A DNA stretch of 64,000 nucleotides from Kitasatospora cheerisanensis KCTC 2395 (GCF_000696185.1 NZ_KK853997.1:1173695-1237694); one strand, 5' to 3'. Positions 1-8,901 are shown, counted from the stretch's first letter. A program made the numbers and translations. Notes: a model not told the origin generated them from the sequence alone.

Positions 1-505
1 CGTCGCCGTACGGGAAGGGCTCGTACACGCCGGTGCGGGCGTAGCCGCGGCGCTCGTACCAGGCGATCAGGTCGGCGCGCTGCTCGATGACGGTCATCTC
101 CATCGCCGTCACGCCCCAGGCGTCCCGGGCCCACTCCTCGGCGCGGGCCAGCACCCGGCGGCCGAGGCCGCCGCCCTGGGCGGTCGGGGAGACCGAGAAC
201 ATGCCGAAGTAGCCGGTGGCGCCGCGCCGTTCGACGTGGCAGCAGGCCAGCAGCCGGCCGTCCTGCTCGGCCAGCAGGACCACCGACTCGGCGCGGCCCA
301 GCAGTTCGGCCACGGCGGCCTCGTCGGTGCGCTGCCCGTCCAGCAGGTCGGCCTCGGTGGTCCATCCGGCCCGGCTGGCCTCGCCCCGGTACGCCGACTC
401 CACCAGCGCGACCACGGCCGCCACGTCCCGCGCCCCGGCCGGGCGGAAGGTCGGCACGGGGGCGGCCGGGTCGGCGGTGCGGGCGGCGGTCGGCTCGGCG
501 GTCAT
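1..505 (-). CDS. GNAT family N-acetyltransferase, C-terminus cut by window edge
   Basis: The reading frame starts at an ATG (505) and runs off the left edge, so only about 168 N-terminal residues are visible. It shows a GNAT fold: an N-terminal segment beginning FRPAGARDVAAVVALV, the central strand ending GYFGMFSVSP, and an acetyl-CoA pyrophosphate loop of the form QGGGLGRRVLARAEEWA, followed by a second GNAT motif (LIAWYERRGYARTGVYEPFPYGD). This ending motif means only a few C-terminal residues are missing. The enzyme should transfer acetyl from acetyl-CoA to an amine; the substrate cannot be told. No operon partner is visible upstream; the gene is followed on the other side by about 260 bp without a gene. 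Confidence 0.85.
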   Translation of the reverse strand, partial: MTAEPTAARTADPAAPVPTFRPAGARDVAAVVALVESAYRGEASRAGWTTEADLLDGQRTDEAAVAELLGRAESVVLLAEQDGRLLACCHVERRGATGYFGMFSVSPTAQGGGLGRRVLARAEEWARDAWGVTAMEMTVIEQRADLIAWYERRGYARTGVYEPFPYGD

Positions 506-769
506 CGGGTGCGCTCCTTCGGGCCGGTCGGCCGCGGCGGTTCGGGTGCTCGAACGGCCATCGTGCCACAACGGCCCTGGCGCGCCCGAACGTCGGGGCG
601 CCGGCCGGGCCGGTACGCGCGTCCACCGGGAGCTCGTCCGATGGGGGGTCCTGTTCCGCGAACTCCGCCTGCCGGGGCGGGGTTTCGATCCCCGGGTCAC
701 CGGCAATGTCCCGGCTGAGGCGCGCCGGGCTGCTGTCCGTGCGGCGTTCGCAGGCGACCAAGGAGGGGC

Positions 770-1570
770 ATGCCCGGATTCTTCGGCCGGCGCCGGGAGA
801 GGGCCGTCAATCGGGCCCCCGGGATCCGCGTGGAGGCCGACGCGGACGGCACGGGTCTCGCGGTCGGTCGCGACCTGGGGATTCACGCGGCCGGCGGGAG
901 CGTCGCCGTCGGTGGCGACATCCGCGGGGACATCATCGTCAACCACGCCCCGCACCACGAGACGGCGGCGGCCGTCCGATCGAGTCTCGCCGTCGAGCGC
1001 CAGCGGCTTCGCATGTCCGCCTACCGGCAGGCGCTCCGGCACAACGAGATCATGTTCCTGCTGAGCGTGGTGGCCATGGCGAGCGGTGCGGGCGTGGTGC
1101 TCACCGGGGCCGTCCTCACCGTTCTGCGCGCGAGCAACGGGGAGGCCGTCTCGGTGCCGCTGGTCACCAGCCTCGCGGGCGCGCTGATCACCACCGTCGG
1201 CGGAGCGCTGGCCGTCCACACCAACCGGAGTCGCCGGCACCTCGCGGAGCAGGACGACCGGCTCGACGCCCAGATCGAGCGGGACCACGTGATCGAGAAG
1301 CTGCGGGGCTGGATCGACCGGGTCGCGGATCCGCAGACGCGGGACCGGCTCAATGCGGCGGCCGCGATGCGCGAGATGGGCCTGGAGCCCGATTCGGCGG
1401 TGGTGACCGACCGGGTGCTGCCCGAGCCGGGCACGGCCCTGCCGGTCCTGGAGGCCGGCGGGCGCCTCCCGGAGCCCGCGTCACCGGACGGGCAGGCGGG
1501 CGCCGATCCGCTCCTGCGCCCCGGGGACGGTCAGGGGGCGGGGACGGGCCGCTCGGGCGGGCCCGGGTAG
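770..1570 (+). CDS. Two-TM protein with TRADD-N-associated-type membrane domain
   Basis: 266 residues, ATG start preceded by AAGGAGGGGC, a strong ribosome site. The first 60 residues contain a short beta-strand stretch (VGGDIRGDIIVNH) of the kind found ahead of signalling domains in bacterial conflict proteins. Residues about 70-160 carry an alpha region (VERQRLRMSAYRQALRHNE), two hydrophobic helices (about 92-120 and 127-150) and a charged helix after them (HLAEQDDRLDAQIERDHVIEKL in part). This helix-TM-TM-helix order resembles the TRADD-N associated two-TM domain (CyanoTRADDas_TM). The C-terminal 60 residues are Pro/Gly-rich and probably disordered. In such families the domain is thought to couple membrane location to a partner effector; no effector lies next door here, so the role is unknown. 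Its 3' end overlaps the convergent phosphoesterase gene by 40 bp. Confidence 0.75.
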   Translation: MPGFFGRRRERAVNRAPGIRVEADADGTGLAVGRDLGIHAAGGSVAVGGDIRGDIIVNHAPHHETAAAVRSSLAVERQRLRMSAYRQALRHNEIMFLLSVVAMASGAGVVLTGAVLTVLRASNGEAVSVPLVTSLAGALITTVGGALAVHTNRSRRHLAEQDDRLDAQIERDHVIEKLRGWIDRVADPQTRDRLNAAAAMREMGLEPDSAVVTDRVLPEPGTALPVLEAGGRLPEPASPDGQAGADPLLRPGDGQGAGTGRSGGPG

Positions 1571-2394
1571 GGGAAGATCTGGCGGAGCAGTCCGCGCGGG
1601 TGGCCGCGGCGGCGCCACTCGCGGGGATAGCCGAGCGAGACCTCTTCGAACCGGACGCCCTCGTACCAGGTGGTGCGCGGGATGTGCAGGTGTCCGTAGA
1701 CGACGGCGGCGACGTTGAAGCGGCGGTGCCAGTCGGCGGTGAGTTCGGTGCCGCACCACTGGGCGAAGTCGGGGTAGTGCAGGACGTCGGTGGGGCGGCG
1801 GTCCAGCGGCCAGTGGCCGACCAGCACCAGCGGCAGTTCCGGATCGTGCGCGGAAAGCGCTTTCTCGGTGGCCGCGACGCGCTCCCGGCACCAGTCCTCG
1901 ACGCCCGCGTACGGGCCGAGGTCGATCCGGAACTCGTCGGTGCAGATCACCCCGTTGTCGCGGGCCCGGGCCAGCGACTCGGCCTTGGTGTGCACGCCCG
2001 GCACCCGGAAGCTGTAGTCGTACAGCGTGAACACGGGGGCGACGGCGTACGGGCCGTCGGGGCCCTGCCAGACCGGGAACGGGTCCTCGGGGGTGGCGAC
2101 GCCGAGGGCGCGGCAGCGCTCGACCAGCAGGCGGTAGCGCTCGGGCGCGTCGACCGCGACCGGGTCCTGCGCCGTGGTCCACAGTTCGTGGTTGCCGGGG
2201 GTCCAGATCACCTTGGCGAAGCGGTCCGCGAGGACGCGCAGGGCGGCTTCGACGGCGTCGACGCGTTCGGCGACGTCACCGGCGACAATCAGCCAGTCGT
2301 CCGGGCCGGTCGGTTTCAGCTGGTCGAGCACCGGCCCGTTGTCGGCGACGCCGACGTGGAGGTCGCTGACCGCGAGCAGGCGTCCGTCCGTCAT
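1531..2394 (-). CDS. Metallophosphoesterase family protein
   Basis: 287 residues from the ATG at 2394. The five calcineurin-like motifs are all visible in order: DLHVG (D-x-H), VAGDV (GD), TPGNHE (GNH-E), LVGHWPLD (GH) and YGHLHIPRT (GHxH). These ligands bind a dinuclear metal centre that hydrolyses phosphomono- or diesters; the substrate is unknown. The family is cytoplasmic and no signal peptide is present. An in-frame upstream start exists at 2469 but would add an Arg-rich stretch with no recognisable homology, so the ATG directly ahead of the first conserved strand (RLLAVSDLHVG) is preferred. Related streptomycete enzymes are often paired with a phosphopantetheinyl transferase; none is seen here. 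Confidence 0.88.
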   Translation of the reverse strand: MTDGRLLAVSDLHVGVADNGPVLDQLKPTGPDDWLIVAGDVAERVDAVEAALRVLADRFAKVIWTPGNHELWTTAQDPVAVDAPERYRLLVERCRALGVATPEDPFPVWQGPDGPYAVAPVFTLYDYSFRVPGVHTKAESLARARDNGVICTDEFRIDLGPYAGVEDWCRERVAATEKALSAHDPELPLVLVGHWPLDRRPTDVLHYPDFAQWCGTELTADWHRRFNVAAVVYGHLHIPRTTWYEGVRFEEVSLGYPREWRRRGHPRGLLRQIFPYPGPPERPVPAP

Positions 2395-2717
2395 CGTTCC
2401 CCCCAGGTTCCGCCTCCGCCGGCGCGCCACTTCCGTCCGCCGCTGGAGCGGTTCCGTCCGCCGGCGCATCCCGGCAGTGGGACGCGCGTTGACACGCTAC
2501 CTCCGGGCGCCGCCGCGGCGCCAGCGGACGTGCTTTCTGTCGCTCCGTCAACGTCCGTCGGAACCCCAGGTGTTCGGTGGACGCACCTATGTCTGTTCGC
2601 TCTACATACTTTCTGACGATGTGTTGATTCAACACTCTGTTGACTGACGGGTCCATGACTATATCTTCTCCGCAGCGGCCGAAACCCGGCCGCTCTTCAC
2701 CCCACTGAGGACCCGTC
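2395..2717. other. 323-bp divergent promoter region between phosphoesterase and GH25 genes
   Basis: No coding sequence is supported. The half nearest the muramidase gene (2580-2680) is strikingly AT-rich for this genome and carries a perfect 7-1-7 inverted repeat (2621-2635) and a nearby CTGTTGAC. It most likely holds the promoters of both divergent genes. A putative GAGGAC ribosome site sits just ahead of the muramidase start. Confidence 0.6.
2621..2635. promoter_or_regulatory. Palindrome GTGTTGA-T-TCAACAC, candidate operator of the GH25 gene
   Basis: A perfect 7-bp inverted repeat with one central base lies 83 bp upstream of the muramidase start codon, in an AT-rich patch. The same heptamer, GTGTTGA and its complement TCAACAC, flanks the promoter region of the class A PBP gene (21766-21814). 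This suggests a shared regulator of two cell-wall genes; the protein is unknown. Confidence 0.4.
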
Positions 2718-3572
2718 ATGCCTGCTTACGGCACCAGCCGCATGCTCCGCCGCACCGCCACCGCGGTCGCGTCCGCCGCCCTGCTGGTCGGCGCGATCGC
2801 CGCCGCCGGCCCCGCCCAGGCCGCCAAGCCGAGCACCCCCGCCAACTTCCACCCCGAGCTCGACTACGCGGGCTCCACCGTCGCCGCGCACGAGGGCAAG
2901 GACACCTCCGCCTCCACCGCGAACTCCCTTGCCGCCCTGGCCGTCACCCAGACCAAGGGCATGGACGTCTCCAACTGGCAGGGCAGCGTCGCCTGGAGCA
3001 CCGCCTACGCCAACGGCGGCCGCTTCGCCTACGTGAAGGCCACCGAGGGCACCACCTACACCAACCCCTCGTTCGCCCAGCAGTACAACGGCTCCTACAA
3101 CGTCGGCATGATCCGCGGCGCCTACCACTTCGCGCTGCCCAACGCCTCCTCCGGCGCCACCCAGGCCGCGTACTTCGTCGCCCACGGCGGCGGCTGGTCC
3201 AAGGACGGCAAGACCCTGCCGCCCGCGCTGGACATCGAGTACAACCCGTACGGCGCCACCTGCTACGGCCTGAGCCAGGCCGGCATGGTCAGCTGGATCC
3301 GCGACTTCTCCAACACCGTGCACACCAAGACCGGCCGCTACCCGGTGATCTACACCACCACCGACTGGTGGACCACCTGCACCGGCAACAACAGCTCCTT
3401 CGGCGCCACCAACCCGCTCTGGATCGCCCGTTACGCCTCCGCGGTCGGCACCCTGCCGGCCGGCTGGTCCTACCAGACCATCTGGCAGTACGCCGACTCC
3501 GGCACCCTGCCCGGCGACCAGAACTACTTCAACGGCGCCCTGGACCGCGTCCAGGCCCTCGCCAACGGCTGA
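2718..3572 (+). CDS. Secreted GH25 muramidase (lysozyme M1 type)
   Basis: 284 residues with an N-terminal signal peptide: RRTA, a hydrophobic core (VASAALLVGAIAAAG) and a cleavage site after AQA at about residue 35. A 45-residue linker precedes the GH25 domain (about 79-284). The catalytic residues are visible: Asp83 in KGMDVSNWQG and the D-x-E pair Asp172/Glu174 in ALDIEYN. The enzyme should cut the beta-1,4 bond between MurNAc and GlcNAc in peptidoglycan outside the cell, for wall turnover or lysis of other bacteria. The twin Arg (RR at 11-12) might allow Tat export, but the motif is not canonical. There is no wall-binding domain. The start codon follows GAGGACCCGTC. Confidence 0.93.
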   Translation: MPAYGTSRMLRRTATAVASAALLVGAIAAAGPAQAAKPSTPANFHPELDYAGSTVAAHEGKDTSASTANSLAALAVTQTKGMDVSNWQGSVAWSTAYANGGRFAYVKATEGTTYTNPSFAQQYNGSYNVGMIRGAYHFALPNASSGATQAAYFVAHGGGWSKDGKTLPPALDIEYNPYGATCYGLSQAGMVSWIRDFSNTVHTKTGRYPVIYTTTDWWTTCTGNNSSFGATNPLWIARYASAVGTLPAGWSYQTIWQYADSGTLPGDQNYFNGALDRVQALANG

Positions 3573-3638
3573 CGTCCCGTCAGCACTCCCGCCCGCGGCC
3601 GGAATCCACCCCGCTCCGGCCGCGGGCGGCCCCGCGTC

Positions 3639-4586
3639 TCAGCGCGCCGGGACCACCAACTCCCAGGTGTCGACGGCGAAGTCGAGCTCCATGCCGTTGT
3701 CCCGGTACAGCGCGGGCGCGCCGGTCGCGTTCTCGGTGTCCACCCCGAGGCCGACCCGGGTGTGGCCGCGCTCCGCGTACACCGCGAAGAAGTACCGCAG
3801 CAGGTAGCCGCCGATGCCCCGGCCGCGGTGCTCCGCGAGCACCCCGATGTGGGAGGCCCAGGCCTGGTCGGCCCGGTCGGCCCGGGTGCGCAGCACGGCG
3901 ACGTCGCCGTGCCCGTCGAGGCCGGCGATCCACACCAGCGACCAGTCGGCGCTGTCCGCGCCGGTGTCCTCGCACCACTTCTCGTAGCTGCGCGGCTGGA
4001 AGTCGTAGTGCTCGGCGAAGGTCTCGTGCAGCAGCCGGTGCACGGTGCGCCGGTCCTCCTCGGTGGCGCAGGACCGCAGCCGCAGGCCCGCCGGGGCCTC
4101 CGGGAACGGGTCGGTCTTCGGGTCCACGGCGCGGGTCAGCACGTGGTGCCGGCGCTCCAGCCGCCAGCCGCGGCCGGCCAACGCCCCGGTGTCGATGGTC
4201 GGTTCGGTCGTCAGCATCAGGTGCAGCACGGCCCGGTCGGCACCGTTGCCGCGGGCGAGTTCGGCGCCGCGCGCCTCCATCAGCCCGAACAGGTGCAGCC
4301 CCGACGCGGTGTGGCCCGGCAGCAGGTACTGGTCCAGGTTGATCCGTTCCCCCGCCGAGCGGTCCCGCACGATGCCGTACCCGACCAGCTGCCCGGCGGC
4401 GTCGTACAGCAGCCAGGAGTCACGCTCCAGGTCCACCGACGGGTGGCCGAGGTCCTCCTCGACCTCGTGCAACTCGGTGAACGCGCGGCCCACTTCGATC
4501 TCGTCCACCTGGTTGAGCAGCGCGCACACGGCCTCGGCGTCGCCGAGCACCGCCGGCCGCACGGTCATTCCCTCCGGGAGTGCCAT
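3639..4586 (-). CDS. Two-domain GNAT N-acetyltransferase
   Basis: 315 residues from the ATG at 4586, which follows a good GAAGGAGGGGGAC site. Two tandem GNAT modules are present. The N-terminal one (about 8-150) starts TVRPAVLGDAEAVCALLNQVDE and is probably degenerate. The C-terminal one (about 165-315) keeps the acetyl-CoA loop HRGRGIGGYLLRYFF and the final VDTENATGAPALYRDNGM motif typical of active enzymes. The layout resembles mycothiol synthase MshD, but the overall sequence looks like the broader family of two-domain streptomycete acetyltransferases, so no specific substrate is claimed. The gene is convergent with the GH25 muramidase, 66 bp away. Confidence 0.88.
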   Translation of the reverse strand: MALPEGMTVRPAVLGDAEAVCALLNQVDEIEVGRAFTELHEVEEDLGHPSVDLERDSWLLYDAAGQLVGYGIVRDRSAGERINLDQYLLPGHTASGLHLFGLMEARGAELARGNGADRAVLHLMLTTEPTIDTGALAGRGWRLERRHHVLTRAVDPKTDPFPEAPAGLRLRSCATEEDRRTVHRLLHETFAEHYDFQPRSYEKWCEDTGADSADWSLVWIAGLDGHGDVAVLRTRADRADQAWASHIGVLAEHRGRGIGGYLLRYFFAVYAERGHTRVGLGVDTENATGAPALYRDNGMELDFAVDTWELVVPAR

Positions 4587-4783
4587 GTCCCCCTCCTTCA
4601 CAGTCGACTCCGGTGGCAAACCTGGCCTTTCTACCCGTTTCAACGCCCTTGCCCCAAGCGGTTTTTCACGGCAGCGGCGGCGCGGCAGCAAGGCCGCCCT
4701 TGCGTCCGGACGACGGGAGCGGCAGGGACGACCTGCCAGGACCGTACCGGCCTCGTGCCCGCTGCCCGCCGAGGACCGGCCGG

Positions 4784-5677
4784 TCAGGCAGTGGCGCGGT
4801 GGGCGTACGGACGGTCGGGGCAGTGCGGGCAGGCGAACAGGTGCAGGCCGCCCATGTCCCCGATCATCAGGCCCGCCGCGCTCTGGACCGAACTCCGCTC
4901 CTCGTACGGCAGGTCCCAGATCTCGCCGGTGGCCGGGGTGTCCTCGACGGGGAGCCAGGTGCGCCAGCTCTCGCCGTCGAACTCGGCGGCGGCGACGGAC
5001 AGCAGGTGGTCCATCCGCCGCCCGCACCCCGGACAGTCGGGCCAGTCCGGGTCCTGACCCCAGGCGGGGTAGCCGCCCGCCTTCGTCCCGTCGGCGACCG
5101 ACAGGTGGTACTCGTACGACCAGCCGGTCTCCTCCTCGACCTGCTCGAACCGTTCCTCCAACTCCTCGGACAGGCGCTCCGGCAGGTCCCAGGACGGGTA
5201 CTCGGCGATCCGCTCCGGGTGCAGCACGCACGGCTCGGGCAGGTAGCAGGAGGGTGCGCCGTCCGGGCGGGGCGGGTCGGCCGGCCCGAGGTCGGCGCGG
5301 GAGCCGTCCCACCAGTACACCTCCGGCCGCGGCGCGTACCCCTGCTCGTGGTCGAACGGGCACCACAGCACCTGCAGCACGTCCGCGCCGTCCGGCCACG
5401 GCAGTTCGGGCACGTCGGCGGCCAGCAGCTGCACGACCGGCACCAGCGGGACGGGGCCGGCCCCGCGCGGCGGCGCGTACGCGGTCCGCGGGTGCTCGTC
5501 CGCACAGTGCGGCCACGCCTCGGCCCGCGGCCACCGCACCGGGCCGCCCAGCGAACTCTCCCCCGCCCCCGGCCTCCCCCGCCTGGGATGCAGGCGCACC
5601 GCCTCCCGCCGCAGCGCCCGCAGCTCGGGGAACAGCGCCTCCACGTCGACCGGACGGGGCGGGGTGGTGCGAACCAT
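4784..5677 (-). CDS. DUF1963/YwqG-like protein with CxxC motifs
   Basis: 297 residues starting at ATG 5677. The C-terminal half has the features of DUF1963-type proteins: GGYPAWGQDPDWPDCPGCGRRMDHLLSV, a Trp-rich core, then GLMIGDMGGLHLFACPHCPD. Two C-x-x-C pairs (CPGC and CPHC) could bind zinc. Proteins of this family are cytosolic and of unknown function; several are next to immunity or contact-dependent toxin genes, but nothing of that kind is seen here. It has no signal peptide or TM segment. A 106-bp gap and opposite reading context separate it from the GNAT gene, so it may be its own transcript. Confidence 0.72.
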   Translation of the reverse strand: MVRTTPPRPVDVEALFPELRALRREAVRLHPRRGRPGAGESSLGGPVRWPRAEAWPHCADEHPRTAYAPPRGAGPVPLVPVVQLLAADVPELPWPDGADVLQVLWCPFDHEQGYAPRPEVYWWDGSRADLGPADPPRPDGAPSCYLPEPCVLHPERIAEYPSWDLPERLSEELEERFEQVEEETGWSYEYHLSVADGTKAGGYPAWGQDPDWPDCPGCGRRMDHLLSVAAAEFDGESWRTWLPVEDTPATGEIWDLPYEERSSVQSAAGLMIGDMGGLHLFACPHCPDRPYAHRATA

Positions 5678-5877
5678 CGGAGCGTACTCCCTCGGTCGGG
5701 CCGTGACACGAGGTCAGGACACGGGCGGCGGATCCGGCAGGGCAGCGTATCCACCGTCCCCCGCACCGTCGCCGAAGCCCCCTCGACCACCGGGTTCCGG
5801 CCCGACGGCGAGGAACCGAACGGGGCGGCTACCTGCGGACGTTCGGCGCGGTGAGCATCTCCGCTCTCTCGGCGGGG

Positions 5878-6447
5878 TCAGAGACCGGCCGGGTGGCGGG
5901 AGAGCCAGTCGGCGTGCCGGTCCCGTAGCCGGTCGCGTTCTTCGGGCGTGGTGAGGAAGACGTCGGCGCCGCCGTCGTAGGGATGGTGGATGCGCCGGAA
6001 CCGGACGTCTGTGATCAGGACGTCCGCCGTCTCGTCGTCGGCGACGGCGCGCAGCAGGTCGTCGATGCAGCCGCGCTGCCAAGGGCGCCTGGTGGTGAAG
6101 AGGTGGTAGTACGTGCGGTACGCCGGGTCGGGGTCGTCCTCCGCCAGGAAGCTCTGCCAGTAGCCGGCGTCCGGTCGGTGCGGCGGGACGCCGGGCTCGG
6201 TGGTCCACGTCGGCACGATCACGTACACGTCCGTGCCGGCGAACAGCTCGTCGAGGACGGTGTTGTAGCGGTCCAGGACGACGGCGTACTCGCTCTCGTC
6301 CTCCGCGTACCGCTTCGACTCCGGGAGGCTGTGGAAGCGCACCCACACTCCCCCGTACGGGCCGCGCAGTCGGTACCCCACCGGAGGGCAGTCCGGCCAC
6401 TGCTGCTGCCACAGTTCCGTCAGTGCCGCCTGCTCCGTCCCGGCCAC
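5878..6447 (-). CDS. DUF3885 domain protein
   Basis: 189 residues from a GTG at 6447 preceded by AAGGTGAGAGGG. The frame stays open upstream and even runs through the tRNA-Leu gene, so the longer reading is an artefact. The protein shows the DUF3885 signature: a central YHLFTTRRPWQRGCIDDLLRAVAD block, then TDVRFRRIHHPYDGGADVFL and a final DRLRDRHADWLSRHPAGL. The fold and function of the family are unknown; it is small, soluble and common in actinobacteria and firmicutes. It is the first gene downstream of the tRNA on the same strand, separated by the tRNA hairpin. Confidence 0.78.
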   Translation of the reverse strand: MAGTEQAALTELWQQQWPDCPPVGYRLRGPYGGVWVRFHSLPESKRYAEDESEYAVVLDRYNTVLDELFAGTDVYVIVPTWTTEPGVPPHRPDAGYWQSFLAEDDPDPAYRTYYHLFTTRRPWQRGCIDDLLRAVADDETADVLITDVRFRRIHHPYDGGADVFLTTPEERDRLRDRHADWLSRHPAGL

Positions 6448-6612
6448 CTGCCACGCCCTCTCACCTTGCCGACGTCCGGCGGACCATGATGCCCGGGCAC
6501 CGCCGACCAGGAGAAGCGATTTCTGACGCCGCATCAGCAGCCCGAGCAGGAACCTCTCGACCGGATGCACTGCCTCCCGGCCCGCCGTCGTGCCCCGGCC
6601 CGGGGAACGAGA

Positions 6613-6644
6613 AAGCCCCGCAGATCCGAGGATCTGCGGGGCTT
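6613..6644 (-). terminator. Strong hairpin downstream of tRNA-Leu
   Basis: A perfect 14-bp stem (6613-6626 with 6631-6644) with the tetraloop CGAG sits 6 bp beyond the 3' end of the tRNA. It is the likely transcription terminator of the tRNA gene and may also act on the opposite strand. Confidence 0.8.
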
Positions 6645-6649
6645 CGCTG

Positions 6650-6733
6650 TGCGCGAGGGGGGAGTTGAACCCCCACGCCCTTTCGGGCACTGGAACCTGA
6701 ATCCAGCGCGTCTGCCTATTCCGCCACCCGCGC
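6650..6733 (-). tRNA. tRNA-Leu (anticodon CAG)
   Basis: Read on the minus strand the 84-nt gene starts GCGCGGGTGGCGGAA and ends CTCGCGCA. The acceptor arm pairs over seven positions with one G-U. The anticodon loop reads TTCAGGT within the stem CTGGA/TCCAG, giving CAG for CUG codons, the commonest Leu codon in GC-rich genomes. A long variable arm (TGCCCGAAAGGGCGT) marks a class II tRNA, and the T arm carries GGTTCAACTCC. CCA is not encoded. Confidence 0.95.
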
Positions 6734-6845
6734 ATGGGTGTTGGTCGTTCTCCGCCGGTTCGCTTCGTTCGACCTGCTGAGAAGCTTACCGCATTTCTCG
6801 AGGGCCTCCGCGCACCCCTTCCTGCGGGGCGTCACAATGGCCGAC

Positions 6846-7934
6846 ATGAGAGTGATCTTCACCGTGGCCGGGGCGGCGGTGCTGGCCGCGACGGCGGGCA
6901 GCATTCTGCGGACGCTGGTGGTGCCGCGCGGGCTGTACTCGGTGCTGGTGATCCGGCTGTGGTCGGTCCTGCGGCGGCTGGTGCGGACGGTCGCGGCGCC
7001 GTTCGGCGGGTACCGGGCGATCGACCGGGCGCAGACCTGGCTGGCGCCGCTGATCCTGCTGGGGATGCTGGGGTGCTGGCTGCTGTCGACGCTGGTGGCG
7101 TACACCATGCTGCTGGTGGGGACGTCCGAGCTGCCGTGGAGGGTGGCGTTCCGGGAGGCCGGGTCGAGCCTGTTCACGCTGGGTTTCGCCAGCGGCGACC
7201 GCCTGCACCTGTCGGTGATCGACTTCCTCGCGGCGGCCAACGGCCCGCTGATCATCGCCCTGCTGATCGCCTACCTGCCGACCCTGTACGGGGCGTACAA
7301 CCGGCGGGAGTTGGAGGTGACGCTGCTTCAGTCGCGGGCCGGCGAGCCGGCCTGGGGGCCGGAGCTGCTGGCCCGGCAGACGCTGGTGGGGACGGAGAGC
7401 GAGCTGCCGGAGCTGTACCGGGACTGGGAGCGGCTGGCCGCGGACCTCGGCGAGGGCCACTCCAACTACCCGGTGCTGATCTCGTTCCGCTCCCCGCAGC
7501 CGTACCGCAGCTGGGTGGTGGGCCTGATCGCGGTGATGGACGCGGCGGCCATGCAGCTGGCGCTGAACCCGCGGTCGGCCCCGCCGGAGGCGCGGCTGCT
7601 GCTGCGCGCCGGGTTCACGGCGCTGCGGGACATCGCGACGGCGCTGCGTATCCCGTTCGAGGCGGACCCGGAGCCGGACGAGCCGATCCGGCTGACCTTC
7701 GAGGAGTTCGACGCGGCGGTGGCGATGGTGACGGCGGCCGGGCTGCGGCCGGAGCGCCCGGTGCGGGACGCCTGGCCGCACTTCCGCGGCTGGCGGGTCA
7801 ACTACGAGGCCGTCGCCTACGAGTTGGCCCGCCGCGCGGACGCGGTGCCGGCGCTGTGGACGGGGCCGCGGGACTTCCCCGCCACCCCGATCCCGCCGCG
7901 CCGCCCGGCCGACCGCCGCCCCGCCAACCCCTGA
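6846..7934 (+). CDS. Multi-TM membrane protein, function unknown
   Basis: About 362 residues. The N-terminal third contains hydrophobic helices: VIFTVAGAAVLAATAGSIL, LAPLILLGMLGCWLLSTLVAYTMLL and, after a short segment, NGPLIIALLIAYLPTLYGAY. Between the last two lies SSLFTLGFASGDRLH, a loop reminiscent of two-TM ion-channel selectivity regions (T-L-G-F), and the C-terminal 200 residues are soluble and alpha-helical. This resembles channel-like proteins, but no family could be assigned with certainty. Two starts are possible: ATG 6837 and ATG 6846. The hexamer CACAAT just upstream of 6846 looks like a -10 box, which would fit a leaderless message starting at 6846. It is divergent from tRNA-Leu. 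Confidence 0.75.
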   Translation: MRVIFTVAGAAVLAATAGSILRTLVVPRGLYSVLVIRLWSVLRRLVRTVAAPFGGYRAIDRAQTWLAPLILLGMLGCWLLSTLVAYTMLLVGTSELPWRVAFREAGSSLFTLGFASGDRLHLSVIDFLAAANGPLIIALLIAYLPTLYGAYNRRELEVTLLQSRAGEPAWGPELLARQTLVGTESELPELYRDWERLAADLGEGHSNYPVLISFRSPQPYRSWVVGLIAVMDAAAMQLALNPRSAPPEARLLLRAGFTALRDIATALRIPFEADPEPDEPIRLTFEEFDAAVAMVTAAGLRPERPVRDAWPHFRGWRVNYEAVAYELARRADAVPALWTGPRDFPATPIPPRRPADRRPANP

Positions 7935-8002
7935 CGGAGCCGGACCCTGACAGGGCCGGCCCCGAGGGTGCCGGCCCTGAGGGTGCCGACCCTGACGGCC
8001 GG

Positions 8003-8899
8003 TCAGTTCCGTCCGGACACACCCAGCAGCTGCTCCTCCGCCTGCGCCAGCACCTCCACCACCCGCCGCCCGAAGCGGACGTCGCACGGGTGCGGGGTGC
8101 CGGTCGCGGCGGCGGCCAGCAGCGCGTCGATCGCGCGCCCGAACGCCGCGGTCGGCGGCCCGTCCCGGTCGGGCAGGCGGGTGACGCCGGCCGTGCCGCG
8201 CAGCTCGGCGCCCGCGCCGTCCGCGGCGGCTTCGCCGGGGGCGGTCAGGCTGAGCGTCACGGTGCTGGACGCGCCGCCGGTGTGACGGAGGATCAGGTGC
8301 GCGGTGTCGCCGGGGCCGGGGGCGGCGGTGACCCGTTCGACGTCTCCGAGGACGGGCAGCAGGACGGACAGCGCGTGCGGGCCGACGTCCCAGAGCGCGC
8401 CCTTCTGCTGCCGCCAGGGGGAGGCGGCGAACGGGCTGTCGGTGGTGAACACCGAGCCGATCCAGTGGCAGTGGGCGGTGAACCAGCCGCCGCGGTCGGA
8501 CTGTTCGTCGATCCACTCGGCCTGCTTGCCGCCGAACCGGACGGTGAAGAACACCACCGAGGCGACGCCGGACGCGGCGGCCGCGTCCTCGACGGCGCGG
8601 GCGGCGTCCACCGTGGCGGCGACCGGCTTGTCCAGCAGCAGGTGCTTGCCGGCCGCGGCGGCGCGCGCCGCGTACTCGGCCTGGACGTCCGGCGGCAGCG
8701 CGATGGCGACGGCGTCGACCGCGGCGAGCAGCTCGTCCACGGTCGGGTACGCGGGGACGCCGTGCGCGGCGGCGAGTTCGGCGGCGGCCTCGGGGCGGCG
8801 GCCCCAGACGCCGGCGAACTCGACGTCCGGGTGGGCGGCCAGCGCCGGGGCGTGCACCAGGCCCGCCCAGGGGCCGGTGCCGAGCAGTCCGATCCGCAC
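8003..8899 (-). CDS. Gfo/Idh/MocA family oxidoreductase
   Basis: 298 residues from GTG 8899, with GAGGG seven bases upstream. The N-terminal Rossmann fold has the GLLGTGPWAGLVHAPAL nucleotide loop (GxGxxG), followed by AIALPPDVQAEYAARAAAAGKHLLLDKPVA, which contains the family's E/D-K-P motif (here DKP). The C-terminal sheet domain carries WDVGPHAL. It should carry out NAD(P)-dependent oxidation or reduction of a sugar or related polyol. The gene begins three bases after the stop of the O-methyltransferase gene, so the two are almost certainly co-transcribed and translationally coupled. Confidence 0.9.
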   Translation of the reverse strand: MRIGLLGTGPWAGLVHAPALAAHPDVEFAGVWGRRPEAAAELAAAHGVPAYPTVDELLAAVDAVAIALPPDVQAEYAARAAAAGKHLLLDKPVAATVDAARAVEDAAAASGVASVVFFTVRFGGKQAEWIDEQSDRGGWFTAHCHWIGSVFTTDSPFAASPWRQQKGALWDVGPHALSVLLPVLGDVERVTAAPGPGDTAHLILRHTGGASSTVTLSLTAPGEAAADGAGAELRGTAGVTRLPDRDGPPTAAFGRAIDALLAAAATGTPHPCDVRFGRRVVEVLAQAEEQLLGVSGRN

Positions 8900-8901
8900 G
8901 G

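Noticed and set aside
706..2616. Open plus-strand frame of over 600 codons across 706-2616
   Set aside because: It is antisense to the metallophosphoesterase, is Arg/Gly/Pro-rich and has no family resemblance; a GC-composition shadow.
6448..6735. N-terminal extension of the DUF3885 protein to 6735
   Set aside because: It reads through the tRNA-Leu gene and its hairpin (the WRNRQTRWIQ-type peptide is a translated tRNA), so the start at 6447 is used.
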